From Amycolatopsis tolypomycina (lineage in GTDB: Bacteria > Actinomycetota > Actinomycetes > Mycobacteriales > Pseudonocardiaceae), in NCBI RefSeq assembly GCF_900105945.1, contig NZ_FNSO01000004.1, positions 1,922,001 through 1,986,000 on the forward strand: DNA of 64,000 nucleotides. The letters are read 5' to 3'. Shown one piece after another: positions 56,301 to 63,524 of this stretch (within the stretch, counting starts at the first letter, position 1; every line of letters starts with the position of its first letter). A model generated the notes under the pieces. The model made no database searches, was not told the DNA's origin, and saw only the letters and a list, made by a program, of their open reading frames with translations. The translations under genes and the position numbers were made by a program.

Positions 56301-57593
56301 ATGTTCCCCCGACGCGGCCGGTCGGCAGCCGGCGCGATCCTGCTGGCGGGCGCGGCACTGGCCGGCTGCGCGCGGACCGACGGCCTGACGGTCAACCTGT
56401 ACATCTCCCCGGAGGACCACCTCCAGACGGTCGTCGACCGGTGCACCGCGCAGGCCGCCGGGCGCTACCGGATCGTCTACAACAAGCTGCCGCGCGGCGC
56501 CGACGGCCAGCGCGAGCAGATGGCGCGGCGGCTGGCCGCCCGCGACGACTCGATGGACGTCCTCGGCCTCGACGTCACCTGGGTGCCGGAGTTCGCCGAG
56601 GCCGGCTGGGTCGAGCCGTGGACCGGCGCGGCCGAGGCGCAGGCGACCCAGGGCGTGCTGCCCGGGCCGCTGACCACCGCCCGCTGGAACGGCCGGCTCT
56701 ACGGCGCCACGAAGAACACCAACGTCCAACTGCTCTGGTACGACGACCGGACCACGGCCTCGCCGCCGAAGAGCTTCGACGAGATGATGCGCACGGCGGA
56801 GCAGCTCAAGGCCGCGGGCAAGCCGTACCAGGTGCTGTTCACCGGCGCGCAGTACGAGGGCCTGGTCGTCTTCTACAACACGCTGGTGGCGTCGGCGGGC
56901 GGGCACATCCTGTCCGACGACGGCAAGTCCGTGGTGATGGACGACGGCGCCGTCCGCGCGCTGCAGCTGCTGAAGACGCTGACCACCGCCGGCATCACCG
57001 ATCCGTCGCTGACGAACTCGAAGGAGGACGACGTCCGGCAGGCCTTCCAGCGGGGCAGCGGCGCGTTCGAGCTGAACTGGCCCTACGTCTTCGCGTCCTA
57101 CGCACAGGAGAAGCCGCAGGACCTGGCGCACTTCAAGTGGGCGCGCTACCCGTCGGTCGAGCCCGGGCGGCCCAGCCGCGTCACCATCGGCGGCTTCAAC
57201 CTGGCGATCAGCACGTACTCGCGGCACAAGCCGGAAGCGTTCGAGGCGGCGCTGTGCCTGCGCAACGCGGCGAACCAGAAGTACCAGGCCCTCGTCGACG
57301 GTATCCCGCCAAGCATCGCGTCCGTCTACGACGACACCAAGCCGCTGGACCCGGCGAAGCCGGCCGACGCGGGCACGAACCCGACGATGGCCGACCAGTA
57401 CCCGATGAAGGCCGACATCCGCGCGGCGCTCGCCGACGCCGCGGTGCGCCCGCTGACCCCGGCGTACCAGAACCTGTCGACGGTGATCTCGAACGTGCTG
57501 TCGCCGCCGTCGGAGATCGATCCGGCGGCCACGGCGCAGCAGTTGCGGGAGGCGCTCACGGACGCGTTGAACTCCCGCGGCATCATCCCGTGA
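56301..57593 (+). CDS. ABC transporter sugar-binding lipoprotein
   Basis: 430 residues from ATG 56301, with GGAGG four bases upstream. A lipoprotein signal, MFPRRGRSAAGAILLAGAAL with lipobox LAGC (Cys23), then the type 1 extracellular solute-binding fold: LTVNLYISPEDHLQTVVDRC, DVLGLDVTWVPEFAEAGWVEPW, LYGATKNTNVQLLWYDD, and late GFNLAISTYSRHKPEAFEAAL. This resembles LpqY/ThuE-type trehalose- or maltose-binding proteins. The usual two permease genes do not follow; instead a terminator hairpin lies directly after the stop, so this binding protein is an orphan here and must use permeases encoded elsewhere. Confidence 0.88.
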   Translation: MFPRRGRSAAGAILLAGAALAGCARTDGLTVNLYISPEDHLQTVVDRCTAQAAGRYRIVYNKLPRGADGQREQMARRLAARDDSMDVLGLDVTWVPEFAEAGWVEPWTGAAEAQATQGVLPGPLTTARWNGRLYGATKNTNVQLLWYDDRTTASPPKSFDEMMRTAEQLKAAGKPYQVLFTGAQYEGLVVFYNTLVASAGGHILSDDGKSVVMDDGAVRALQLLKTLTTAGITDPSLTNSKEDDVRQAFQRGSGAFELNWPYVFASYAQEKPQDLAHFKWARYPSVEPGRPSRVTIGGFNLAISTYSRHKPEAFEAALCLRNAANQKYQALVDGIPPSIASVYDDTKPLDPAKPADAGTNPTMADQYPMKADIRAALADAAVRPLTPAYQNLSTVISNVLSPPSEIDPAATAQQLREALTDALNSRGIIP

Positions 57594-57600
57594 GGCGGGC

Positions 57601-57633
57601 GGGTCCTGCGACCGCGTGGCGATCGCAGGACCC
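57601..57633. terminator. bidirectional hairpin between convergent genes
   Basis: Eleven-base arms GGGTCCTGCGA and TCGCAGGACCC enclose an 11-base loop. It lies eight bases beyond the stop of the binding-protein gene and seven beyond the stop of the opposite small gene. No T tract, as usual in this GC range. Confidence 0.75.
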
Positions 57634-57639
57634 CGGGTG

Positions 57640-57918
57640 TCACAGCGTGCCGAGCACGTTCAGCAGCTGGTCGGCCGACATGCGGTCGCCGGCGGCCGGG
57701 CCTTCGGCCACCGGGGAGGCGGTCTGGTCGAACCCGTGCCGGAAGACGTGCGCGGCGGCCCGCCACGCGTAGGTGAACGCGGTGACGCCGACGTAGACGG
57801 TGTCGAACTCCGCGGCGCAGGCCAGCGGCAGGACGGCCTCAGGAACTTCGAGCGGCTTCAGCGCTTCGGTGGCACGGGAGAAGTGCGCGGTCGCGGCCGC
57901 TTCGACAACAGTCATCAT
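57640..57918 (-). CDS. small Cys-containing protein of the PL-Cys-LLxV group
   Basis: 92 residues from ATG 57918 (or ATG 57915); GGACG lies 4-5 bases upstream, a weak site. After a short helical N-terminus comes ALKPLEVPEAVLPLACAAEF, then a moderately hydrophobic aromatic segment VYVGVTAFTYAWRAAAHVF, a polar linker and the ending DRMSADQLLNVLGTL. The Lys/Glu-Pro-Leu, the Ala-Cys followed by a hydrophobic stretch, and the Ser-x-x-x-Leu-Leu-x-Val ending are shared with the two divergent neighbours and with the peptide at 36317-36520. No known family recognised. It is divergent from the two related genes across a region with a large dyad. Confidence 0.7.
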   Translation of the reverse strand: MMTVVEAAATAHFSRATEALKPLEVPEAVLPLACAAEFDTVYVGVTAFTYAWRAAAHVFRHGFDQTASPVAEGPAAGDRMSADQLLNVLGTL

Positions 57919-58023
57919 TTTCGTCCGTTCTCGGTGGGTTCGGCGAGGAATTTCCCCGGCCTCGCCGACCGGGTAAGGTCATGATGTCCGCTGTTCTCCG
58001 GACGGCAACAAAATCGGCGTGTT

Positions 58024-58075
58024 GCGGGTGGAAATCCCCGATTGTTCGGACAATCGCGGAATGTCAACCACCCGC
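58024..58075. promoter_or_regulatory. large nested dyad in divergent small-peptide region
   Basis: Outer arms GCGGGTGG (58024-58031) and CCACCCGC (58068-58075) enclose inner arms CGATTGT (58039-58045) and ACAATCG (58050-58056) around a TCGG loop. As DNA it could be a compound operator for the divergent small-peptide genes; as RNA it would be a long hairpin in the leader of the rightward pair. Confidence 0.6.
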
Positions 58076-58185
58076 AGGTGTCGGTTGCCTGAATCCTCCG
58101 TCAATCGGTGGATGACCCGTTCCCGGCCGGCCGCTTATCGTGACGGAAGCTACGCGGTGCGTGGTACGGGAGCAGAGGAGAAGAG

Positions 58186-58458
58186 ATGGAAGTGATCGAG
58201 GCCATGCAGGACCTGGCGAACCCGGGAGTGGAGCCTCTTTCCTTTGGGGCGCCCGCGGTGGACCCCACCGCCTGCACCTGGGCGATCGCCGCGGCGACCT
58301 TCGCCGGGTTCACCGTGGGGGCGGGCGTGGGGTGGGTCAACTGCCACTACCACGGTTGCGTTCAGCAGGCCGACGACGTCGAAGTCCCGGAGGGAGTGGC
58401 GGGCCTGCCCGTCGCGGAACTGCTCGGCATGCGCAACCAAGCCGCCACCCAGGCCTGA
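58186..58458 (+). CDS. small Cys-rich protein of the PL-Cys-LLxV group
   Basis: 90 residues from ATG 58186, with GAGGAGAAG just upstream. N-terminal MEVIEAMQDLANPGVEPLSF, then VDPTACTWAIAAATFAGFTV and GAGVGWV, a single likely membrane-spanning segment rich in small residues (about 31-50), followed by a polar Cys/His cluster NCHYHGC and an acidic tail ending GLPVAELLGMRNQAATQA. First gene of a pair, 20 bases before the next. It could be a membrane-active peptide, a two-component bacteriocin-like partner or a modified-peptide precursor; no maturation enzyme is visible in the window. Unknown family. Confidence 0.75.
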   Translation: MEVIEAMQDLANPGVEPLSFGAPAVDPTACTWAIAAATFAGFTVGAGVGWVNCHYHGCVQQADDVEVPEGVAGLPVAELLGMRNQAATQA

Positions 58459-58478
58459 CCGAACCGATGGAGGATGAA

Positions 58479-58760
58479 ATGAGCGGGATTTCGACGGCCT
58501 CGTTCCCCGGAACGCTCGAGCCGCTGGAGTACGGCGGCCGCGAGGTCACCATCGCCTGCACCCCCGCGGCGGTCGACCTGGCCGCGGTCGGCCTCGGCGC
58601 GGCCGGCATCGGCTACTTCGCCGCGAAAGCGTTCTACCACAAGCACGTGGGCCACTTCGACGACCGCGAGGACCTCCTCGACAGCGGCGTGGCCCAGGAC
58701 GAGCTGCTGTCCTCGTCGGATTTGCTGTCGGTCCGGGTGAACGAGCTCACCCGCAGCTGA
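58479..58760 (+). CDS. small protein of the PL-Cys-LLxV group, partner gene
   Basis: 93 residues from ATG 58479, with GGAGG about six bases upstream. It opens MSGISTASFPGTLEPLEYGG, then VTIACTPAAVDLAAVGLGAA and GIGYFAAKAF, one hydrophobic helix after the conserved Cys, a His/Lys-rich stretch YHKHVGHFDD and an acidic C-terminal third with SSSDLLSVRVNELTRS. It is co-transcribed with the preceding gene, with which it shares the GlxEPL start, the Ala-Cys and the late Leu-Leu motif. Followed by a strong hairpin terminator. Role unknown; the pairing suggests that the two products act together. Confidence 0.75.
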   Translation: MSGISTASFPGTLEPLEYGGREVTIACTPAAVDLAAVGLGAAGIGYFAAKAFYHKHVGHFDDREDLLDSGVAQDELLSSSDLLSVRVNELTRS

Positions 58761-58767
58761 CAGAACC

Positions 58768-58800
58768 CGGCCGGGGGCGGGTCATCGCCGCCCCCGGCCG
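58768..58800. terminator. strong GC hairpin, bidirectional terminator
   Basis: Thirteen-base perfect arms CGGCCGGGGGCGG and CCGCCCCCGGCCG with a 7-base loop. It starts eight bases after the small-peptide operon stop and ends six bases before the stop of the convergent gene. No T tract. Confidence 0.8.
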
Positions 58801-58806
58801 CCCGGT

Positions 58807-59088
58807 TCACCCGGCAAACCGGAATTCCGGTGCGGCAAGGGCAGTGAGCCCTTCGTCGGTGACGACGGCGGGCACCAGTTCCCCCGGCCGCCCGGGCCCG
58901 TTCGCCGCGATCAGGCCGAGCCGGCCGAGGGTGCGGGCGGTGGCCTGGTCGCAGCAGGGGAGGCCATCGACGTAGAGATCGGGTTCGCAGCCGAGCGAAA
59001 GCTGCGCCCGCCCGTCGCCGACGGCCTTGAGCATGTTCACAGCGCGGCGGGTGAGCGGGCCGCTCTCCGGGCGGGTGTCGTGGTCCAT
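58807..59088 (-). CDS. small hypothetical protein, winged-helix-like
   Basis: 93 residues from ATG 59088 (MDHDTRPESGPLTRRAVNML). The sequence reads TRRAVNMLKAVGDGRAQLSL, EPDLYVDGLPCCDQATARTL, GRLGLIAANGPGRPGELVPAVVTDEGLTAL. The pattern helix, turn, helix (ATARTLGRLGLI), then a wing and VTDEGLTAL is typical of small winged-helix proteins whose C-terminus follows a basic-strand wing. It has an adjacent Cys pair. Upstream in-frame sequence is low-complexity and without a start signal, so the short form is preferred. Found as a lone hypothetical gene in actinomycetes; function unknown. Confidence 0.6.
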   Translation of the reverse strand: MDHDTRPESGPLTRRAVNMLKAVGDGRAQLSLGCEPDLYVDGLPCCDQATARTLGRLGLIAANGPGRPGELVPAVVTDEGLTALAAPEFRFAG

Positions 59089-59282
59089 TGATCGCTCCCG
59101 ATCTGGTTCGCCGGAATGATCAGGAAACGGTAGAACGCGGGTGGTGCAGGTCACCATGCGCGGATGGGGAAACGCGGACTCGCCACCGGCGGATCGCCGG
59201 CCCGGCCGGGAATACCGGGGAGTCGTGGTGGCTCGCAGGATGCGCAGCCAAGCAACGGCGGCCGGGTGCGGGTATCTCGGTG

Positions 59283-59409
59283 GCGCTGGTTGGGCTCGGG
59301 CGGGGGTGGCGGCGTGCGCCGGTTGGCTCGGGCGGAGGTGGTGGGGTGCGCTGGTTGGCTCGGGTGGAGTGGCGGTGAGCGCTGGTTGGCCCGAGCGGGA
59401 TGGCGATGA
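59283..59409. repeat. four tandem repeats of 31-33 bases
   Basis: Units start at 59283, 59316, 59348 and 59379, each beginning GCGCYGGTTGG followed by a GC-rich GGCTCGGGYGG segment and a variable GTGGYGG end. There are no spacers, so it is not a CRISPR array. It lies in the 448-base non-coding stretch between the small winged-helix gene and the 3' exon of the HNH gene; I see no other element there besides a terminator. Confidence 0.8.
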
Positions 59410-59500
59410 GCGTGGGCGGCTTCGGCTGTGCTGATCGTTCGCGGCGATCATCGGGTGAGTGCAGTCGCCTGACAAGTCTCCGGCCGCGCACGTGGGTGTG

Positions 59501-59526
59501 GGCCCGTAGCCGTGTGGCTGCGGGCC
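59501..59526. terminator. terminator hairpin after the split HNH gene
   Basis: Arms GGCCCGTAGCC and GGCTGCGGGCC (one G-T mismatch) with a GTGT loop, ten bases beyond the HNH stop on the minus strand. A short TTT tract follows only on the plus strand. Position suggests a terminator of the HNH transcript. Confidence 0.6.
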
Positions 59527-59536
59527 TTTCCCGTGT

Positions 59537-59734
59537 TCAGGCTGCGAATGGCAGGGGTTCGTGGATGTTGTTGCGTCGGGGTTGTCGGCGTCGGTCGATG
59601 AATGCTGGTGGGAGGAATTCGGGGAGGCCGTCGGGGGCGATGCGGACTTCCCAGCCGGAGCGGTGCAGGAGCCGGTGGTGGTGGGCGCACATCAGCACCA
59701 GGTTGTTCAAGTTTGTGGGGCCGCCATCAGCCCA
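59537..59734 (-). CDS. HNH/DUF222 protein, 3' exon (65 codons plus stop)
   Basis: The frame beginning directly at the intron's 3' boundary reads WADGGPTNLNNLVLMCAHHH and continues RLLHRSGWEVRIAPDGLPEF, ending LPFAA before TGA at 59537-59539. This is the second half of an HNH motif (the N of HNH in TNLNNL, the last metal-binding His residues in CAHHHRLLH), in phase 0 with the 5' exon at 61892-62923. There is no start codon of its own. Joined, the exons give 409 residues, normal for DUF222-HNH proteins. Confidence 0.85.
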   Translation of the reverse strand, partial: WADGGPTNLNNLVLMCAHHHRLLHRSGWEVRIAPDGLPEFLPPAFIDRRRQPRRNNIHEPLPFAA

Positions 59735-59798
59735 GTGAGAGTCGGCAGGGGGCGCGGTGTCCGGATTTCGCCGGGTCGTTTCCCCCTGCCGCTCTCCC

Positions 59799-59832
59799 GA
59801 ACCCGGCGTACCCGTTTCCGAGTACCGGGCTC
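59799..59832 (-). ncRNA. group II intron domain V
   Basis: The 34-nt minus-strand hairpin starts GAGCCCGGTACTCGG, has a GAAA tetraloop and returns CGGGTACGCCGGGTTC. It contains the catalytic triad AGC at its base, the two-base bulge region (CG) and the GNRA loop expected of domain V, the splicing core of group II introns. Confidence 0.85.
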
Positions 59833-59846
59833 TCCACGAGTCGCCG

Positions 59847-61304
59847 TCAGGCAGGCGAGACGCCTGGTTTGTCCCATGGTGTCGGTATCCGGTGGCCCCG
59901 GTAGCGATAACGCTGAATGGTCATCGTGGCGGGTTGCCAGAGTGCGACACTGTTGTATTCCGGCCACCACCGGTTGTAGTAGCGGCGGATGATCCACCGT
60001 CTGCTGGTGCGGGGGTGTTTGTTCTTCAGCCATTCCCAGACCCGCCACCACAGGTAGTGCTGGAGATGGTGGTAGGCCTTGCTGGAGGAACTGTGCCGGA
60101 AGTACTGGGCCCATCCGCGGGTCATCGTCCCGAGTTGCCGGAACAGTCGGTCCGCGTCCTGATGGGTGATCCGCTTGGTCGCTGCCTTCACCTTCCGTTT
60201 GATGGAAGTCATCGACTTCTTCGACGGATAGGTGTAGATCAGTTTCCGGTCGCTTCCGTATTGAGTGTGCCGCTGGATGCGGAATCCCAGGAAGTCGAAT
60301 CCCTCGTCGATGTGCACGATCTGTGTCTTTTCCGGGGCGAGCCGAAGCCCGATCCGGTCCAGGATCGCACCGATCTCATCCCATAGTTTCTCCGCGTGGT
60401 CTCGGGTTCCGTTGACCAGGACGACGAAGTCGTCGGCATAACGGGTCAGCCGGAATGTTGCGCCGCCGCGTTGGCGATGGCGCGCCCGGGTCCAGGAGTT
60501 CCTGTGGTTCTCCCAGATCTGGTGGAAATAGTCGTCCAGTTCGGAGAGAGTGATGTTGGCCAGCAGCGGCGACAGAATGCCGCCCTGAGGGGTTCCGGAA
60601 TGGGTGTCCCGGCCGGCGCCGTCCTCGCTGAGGATTCCCGCGCGCAGGAACGCCTTGATCAGCTCCAGGATCCGCTTGTCCTTGATCCGTTTCCGCACCA
60701 GCCCGAGCAGGGCGGTGTGGTCGATCTCGTCGAAACAGGCGGCGATGTCGCCCTCGAAGACCCACTCATAGCCCTGCTGGGCATAGTGGCGGATCTCCTC
60801 GACGGCGTCCTGGGCCCGGCGTCTGGGCTGGAAACCATAACTGGAGTCCCGGAACCCGGTCTCGAAGATCGGTTCCAGGACCAGCTTCAGCGAGGCTTGA
60901 ACGACCCGATCGGTCACGGTCGGTATCCCCAGCCGGCGCGTCTTCCCGCCGGTTCTGGGAATGTGCCGTTCCCGGACCGGGAGCGGACGGAACGCCCGAG
61001 CCTTCAGATCAGCCCGGATTTCCTCCAACAACCCGACAACACTCAGCTTCGATTCGGTGATCGAGCGGACAGTCCGCCGATCGACACCCGCGCTGCGTGC
61101 TCCGGTGTTCCCCGACACCCGTTCCCACGCCGTGACGAGGAATGCGGGGTCGGCCACGAGGTTATAGAGATCATCAAACCGGCGGCCGGGATCGGCCGCC
61201 GCCCAACGGTGCAGCTTCGTTTGCATTCCCAGTACCCGCTGCCCTGCGGTGAACGGCACCAACAGCAGATCACCGATGTTCACCGGTGAGGCTTCTTCTG
61301 GCAT
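59847..61304 (-). CDS. ltrA: group II intron reverse transcriptase/maturase
   Basis: 485 residues from ATG 61304 (MPEEASPVNIG). RT blocks 0-7 in order: NTGARSAGVDRRTV, FRPLPVRERHIPRTGGKTRRLGIP, LVLEPIFETGFRDSSYGFQP, VFEGDIAACFDEIDHTALL, HSGTPQGGILSPLLANI, and the catalytic YADDFVVLV near 305. Then comes the maturase X/GIIM domain (DFLGFRIQRH, MTRGWAQYFRHSSSSKAYHHL, WRVWEWLKNKH), ending soon after. A C-terminal HNH endonuclease domain is absent, so mobility would rely on reverse splicing into DNA, often at replication forks. The protein assists splicing of the surrounding intron and reverse transcription during retrohoming. Confidence 0.95.
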   Translation of the reverse strand: MPEEASPVNIGDLLLVPFTAGQRVLGMQTKLHRWAAADPGRRFDDLYNLVADPAFLVTAWERVSGNTGARSAGVDRRTVRSITESKLSVVGLLEEIRADLKARAFRPLPVRERHIPRTGGKTRRLGIPTVTDRVVQASLKLVLEPIFETGFRDSSYGFQPRRRAQDAVEEIRHYAQQGYEWVFEGDIAACFDEIDHTALLGLVRKRIKDKRILELIKAFLRAGILSEDGAGRDTHSGTPQGGILSPLLANITLSELDDYFHQIWENHRNSWTRARHRQRGGATFRLTRYADDFVVLVNGTRDHAEKLWDEIGAILDRIGLRLAPEKTQIVHIDEGFDFLGFRIQRHTQYGSDRKLIYTYPSKKSMTSIKRKVKAATKRITHQDADRLFRQLGTMTRGWAQYFRHSSSSKAYHHLQHYLWWRVWEWLKNKHPRTSRRWIIRRYYNRWWPEYNSVALWQPATMTIQRYRYRGHRIPTPWDKPGVSPA

Positions 61305-61891
61305 TACCTCAACTTCCCTGCTTCGTCTCGCTGTCGCCCTTCCCCATGTGGACGGCTTTCCCGTCCTCGGAGTACTACGGCGACTCCGCCCCATCGCAAG
61401 CCTCTCGGCAGGCAATGCGCCTATCCGTCATCAGACCACCGGCTGTGACCCGTTTATGGAAGGCTTGCGGTGGTTCCCATGTTCACGTGTTCCCGATCGA
61501 CGAGTGAGGCACCCAGCTTTACCCCGGCAGTCCCTGTGAATACGCCACAGACTTTCTCCACAGGCTGCCCGAGAACAATTCCCGGGCGGACGCTACCCCT
61601 ACCACTTGGTTCACGCGCACTGCACTACCGACCCATATCCGCCAGGTTCGAGTCGGCTCCACATAACGAGGCTTCAGACACTGATTCCTATTCGTATACC
61701 TTCTCGTCTCGCTCACCGAGCCCGCACCATCTGGCGATACTGGCACGACTCGACTTTGTCAGGGCCGCTTGCCACCTCAACCTGCCCATTCCCGCAGGTC
61801 AGGCTGCCCTCAGCTTCACCGAACCGCTGTGACGATCCAGCGTCGGAGGTCTTGCACCTCCGATCGGATAAACACGCGCCTCATGGCGCAC

Positions 61892-62923
61892 GTGGCGGAT
61901 GTGGTGACCTTGGCAATGCCGGGGTGGTCGGTGGCAGCCGGGGAAGGCGCAGCCTCGGTCCCGCAAGAACAAGGCCCGGCGCAGCCCAGCAGAGATCAAC
62001 CGGCGGAGGCGGCCCAGGTTGAGGGGTTCGCTCTTCTCACCCAGGACCGCAGGGATGATCATGGCATCACAGGCATGCACCCGGGCCTCGGCCGCGGTCA
62101 TGGTTCCGGTGTCGCCGAGGGTGGCCTTGCCGACCCCGGACTTCAAGTCCTCCAACGACACCGCGACCATCACGTGGGCCCGCTCGCCCGCCTGCATCGG
62201 CAGATCCGGAGAGTCGAGGGCGAGATCAACCGCGTCGGAGAAGGCATCGCCGTAGCGTTGCGGGGTGGTGCGGAAGTCGGGGCCGTCGTCTCCGGTGCGG
62301 CGCTCGGCCAAGGCATCGAGCAAGGTGTTGGCGCGGGTGCCGGTTTCGTCGTCGAAGCGGCCGCTCAGCTCCCATATCCCGGTTCTTTTGCGGCGCAGGA
62401 ACAACTCCCGGGTGGGCACCGAGGGTTCGGTGTCGTCGGGGGCGGTTCCGTCGGGGGCGAGGTGGGCGAGGATGCGGGCACCGAGGGCTGCGACTTGCTT
62501 GTGCCCGGCTTCCTCGGCGAAAGTCAGCAAGTTGGCCTCGGCACTCAACCGATGCTCGACCGGAACCTGAGCCAGGACACCGGTGATCACGTCGATCATC
62601 CGGTCACTCAACCGCCCCGCCCGCGCGGCAACACCGGTCGCGGGCGCCAGCGCGGGAATCGGGGAACCATCAAGGTTCCGCCCGGGATTCACCAAGCGGG
62701 CACGCTTCACCAGACGTTCCACGGTCGGCTTGGGCTCGTCGGCGAGGTGTTCCAGAAGTCGTGCTGCAGAACGGTATCCGAACAGCTCCATCACTCCGCG
62801 CTGCTCGATTTCCACCAGCAGCGCGCCAAGTTCGGCCTCGGCGGAGCGTATGGTCGTGAGCAGCTCACCGATGCGGTCGGCGAATGCCACCGCCTCGGAC
62901 GAGAGAGCCGCGTCGTTGGTCAT
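61892..62923 (-). CDS. DUF222/HNH endonuclease-like protein, 5' exon (344 codons)
   Basis: From ATG 62923 (MTNDAALSSEAVAFADRIGEL) the DUF222 domain runs through LFGYRSAARLLEHLADEPKP, LAQVPVEHRLSAEANLLTF and ELSGRFDDETGTRANTLLDAL, to the start of the HNH motif: LFLRDRGCAFPGCHRPPRHC, QGHHIRH. The next codon of the gene is 2157 bases away at 59734. DUF222-HNH genes are numerous in actinobacterial genomes and may be mobile or self-targeting nucleases. The reading frame carries about 22 intron-derived residues beyond codon 344 before a stop, so unspliced mRNA gives a protein without a complete HNH site. Confidence 0.88.
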
Positions 62924-62993
62924 ACCTCCAAGCTACTCACCAAATCGAACACATGGCATCACACGAAACGGTGAGAACACAAGGTAAAGAAAA

Positions 62994-63021
62994 GGCCCGC
63001 GGAGACGAATCTCCGCGGGCC
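62994..63021 (-). terminator. Rho-independent terminator of the secreted-protein gene
   Basis: Twelve-base perfect arms GGCCCGCGGAGA and TCTCCGCGGGCC with a 4-base loop, followed on the minus strand by TTTTCTTT. It lies 11 bases after the stop of the gene at 63033-63386. The T tract makes it the clearest terminator in the window. Confidence 0.92.
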
Positions 63022-63032
63022 GGGCGCACGTC

Positions 63033-63386
63033 TCAGCCGAGGACCGAGATCACGTCCGCCTTGATCAGGCCGAGGATCGAGCCCACCGTGACGATCTGCA
63101 CCTTCACGTCCTTCTTCAGGTCGCCGATGACCTTCGTCAGCGGCGTCCACTCGACGACGACCTTCCGGCCCGAGCCGTCCAGCACGATGGTGACGTACTT
63201 GCCGTGGACGGCGACGACCTTGCCGGTCAGGGTCACGCTGCCCAGGCCCGGCACCGTGATGTCGGAGGAGGCGGGGGCGGTCAGCGTGGCGGCGCCCGCC
63301 GTGCCCGTCGCGCCGAGCAGGCCCGCGCACACCAGCGCGGTCGCGGCGACGGCGGTCGTGATCTTCGTCAGAGTACGCATCTTCAT
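63033..63386 (-). CDS. small secreted protein
   Basis: 117 residues from ATG 63386 (MKMRTLTKITTAVAAT; ATG 63380 is possible). A classical Sec signal peptide (ALVCAGLLGATGTAGA, cleavage after AGA near residue 32) precedes a mature part of about 85 residues rich in beta-strand patterns: SDITVPGLGSVTLTGKVVAV, YVTIVLDGSGRKVVVEWTPL, DVKVQIVTVGSILGLI. The alternating strands suggest an OB-like or small beta-barrel fold outside the cell. No Cys in the mature part and no lipobox or sortase motif, so it should be released. A single gene with its own terminator; no family recognised. Confidence 0.75.
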   Translation of the reverse strand: MKMRTLTKITTAVAATALVCAGLLGATGTAGAATLTAPASSDITVPGLGSVTLTGKVVAVHGKYVTIVLDGSGRKVVVEWTPLTKVIGDLKKDVKVQIVTVGSILGLIKADVISVLG

Positions 63387-63524
63387 TTCCCACGCGGCCT
63401 TTCGGTCGTTCCGATCCGGGCGAGCGGTTTCGCCCGTGCCGCGAAGATTAGGGGAGCTCACCCGCTGCGCCGTATCCGCGAATGCCGAACCATTTTCCGG
63501 GCTTTCGTTGCCGGGTAAGCGAAA

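Larger units (their letters stand above)
59735..61891 (-). mobile_element. group II intron with its own reverse transcriptase
   Basis: 2157 bases in the same orientation as the interrupted gene. The 5' end reads GTGCGCC, fitting the GUGYG consensus, and the 3' end reads CTCTCAC, fitting the terminal AY. A domain V hairpin sits 64 bases from the 3' end, followed by a domain VI-like hairpin (GGCAGGGGG with CCCCCTGCC). Bases 61305-61891 upstream of the maturase ORF should fold as domains I-III; they contain no other gene. Base composition is visibly lower in GC than its surroundings, consistent with transfer. Boundaries are set by the consensus ends and by restoration of an uninterrupted HNH frame. 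Confidence 0.92.

Noticed and set aside
59283..59409. Possible CRISPR array
   Set aside because: Units are directly adjacent with no spacers and are imperfect; no cas genes are present.
58807..59475. 222-residue version of the small winged-helix gene
   Set aside because: The N-terminal extension is His/Pro/Arg-rich translation of the tandem-repeat DNA; ATG 59088 starts the ordered part.
61305..61891. Small ORFs upstream of the reverse transcriptase
   Set aside because: They lie within the intron RNA domains I-III and have no ribosome-binding sites or homologues recognised.
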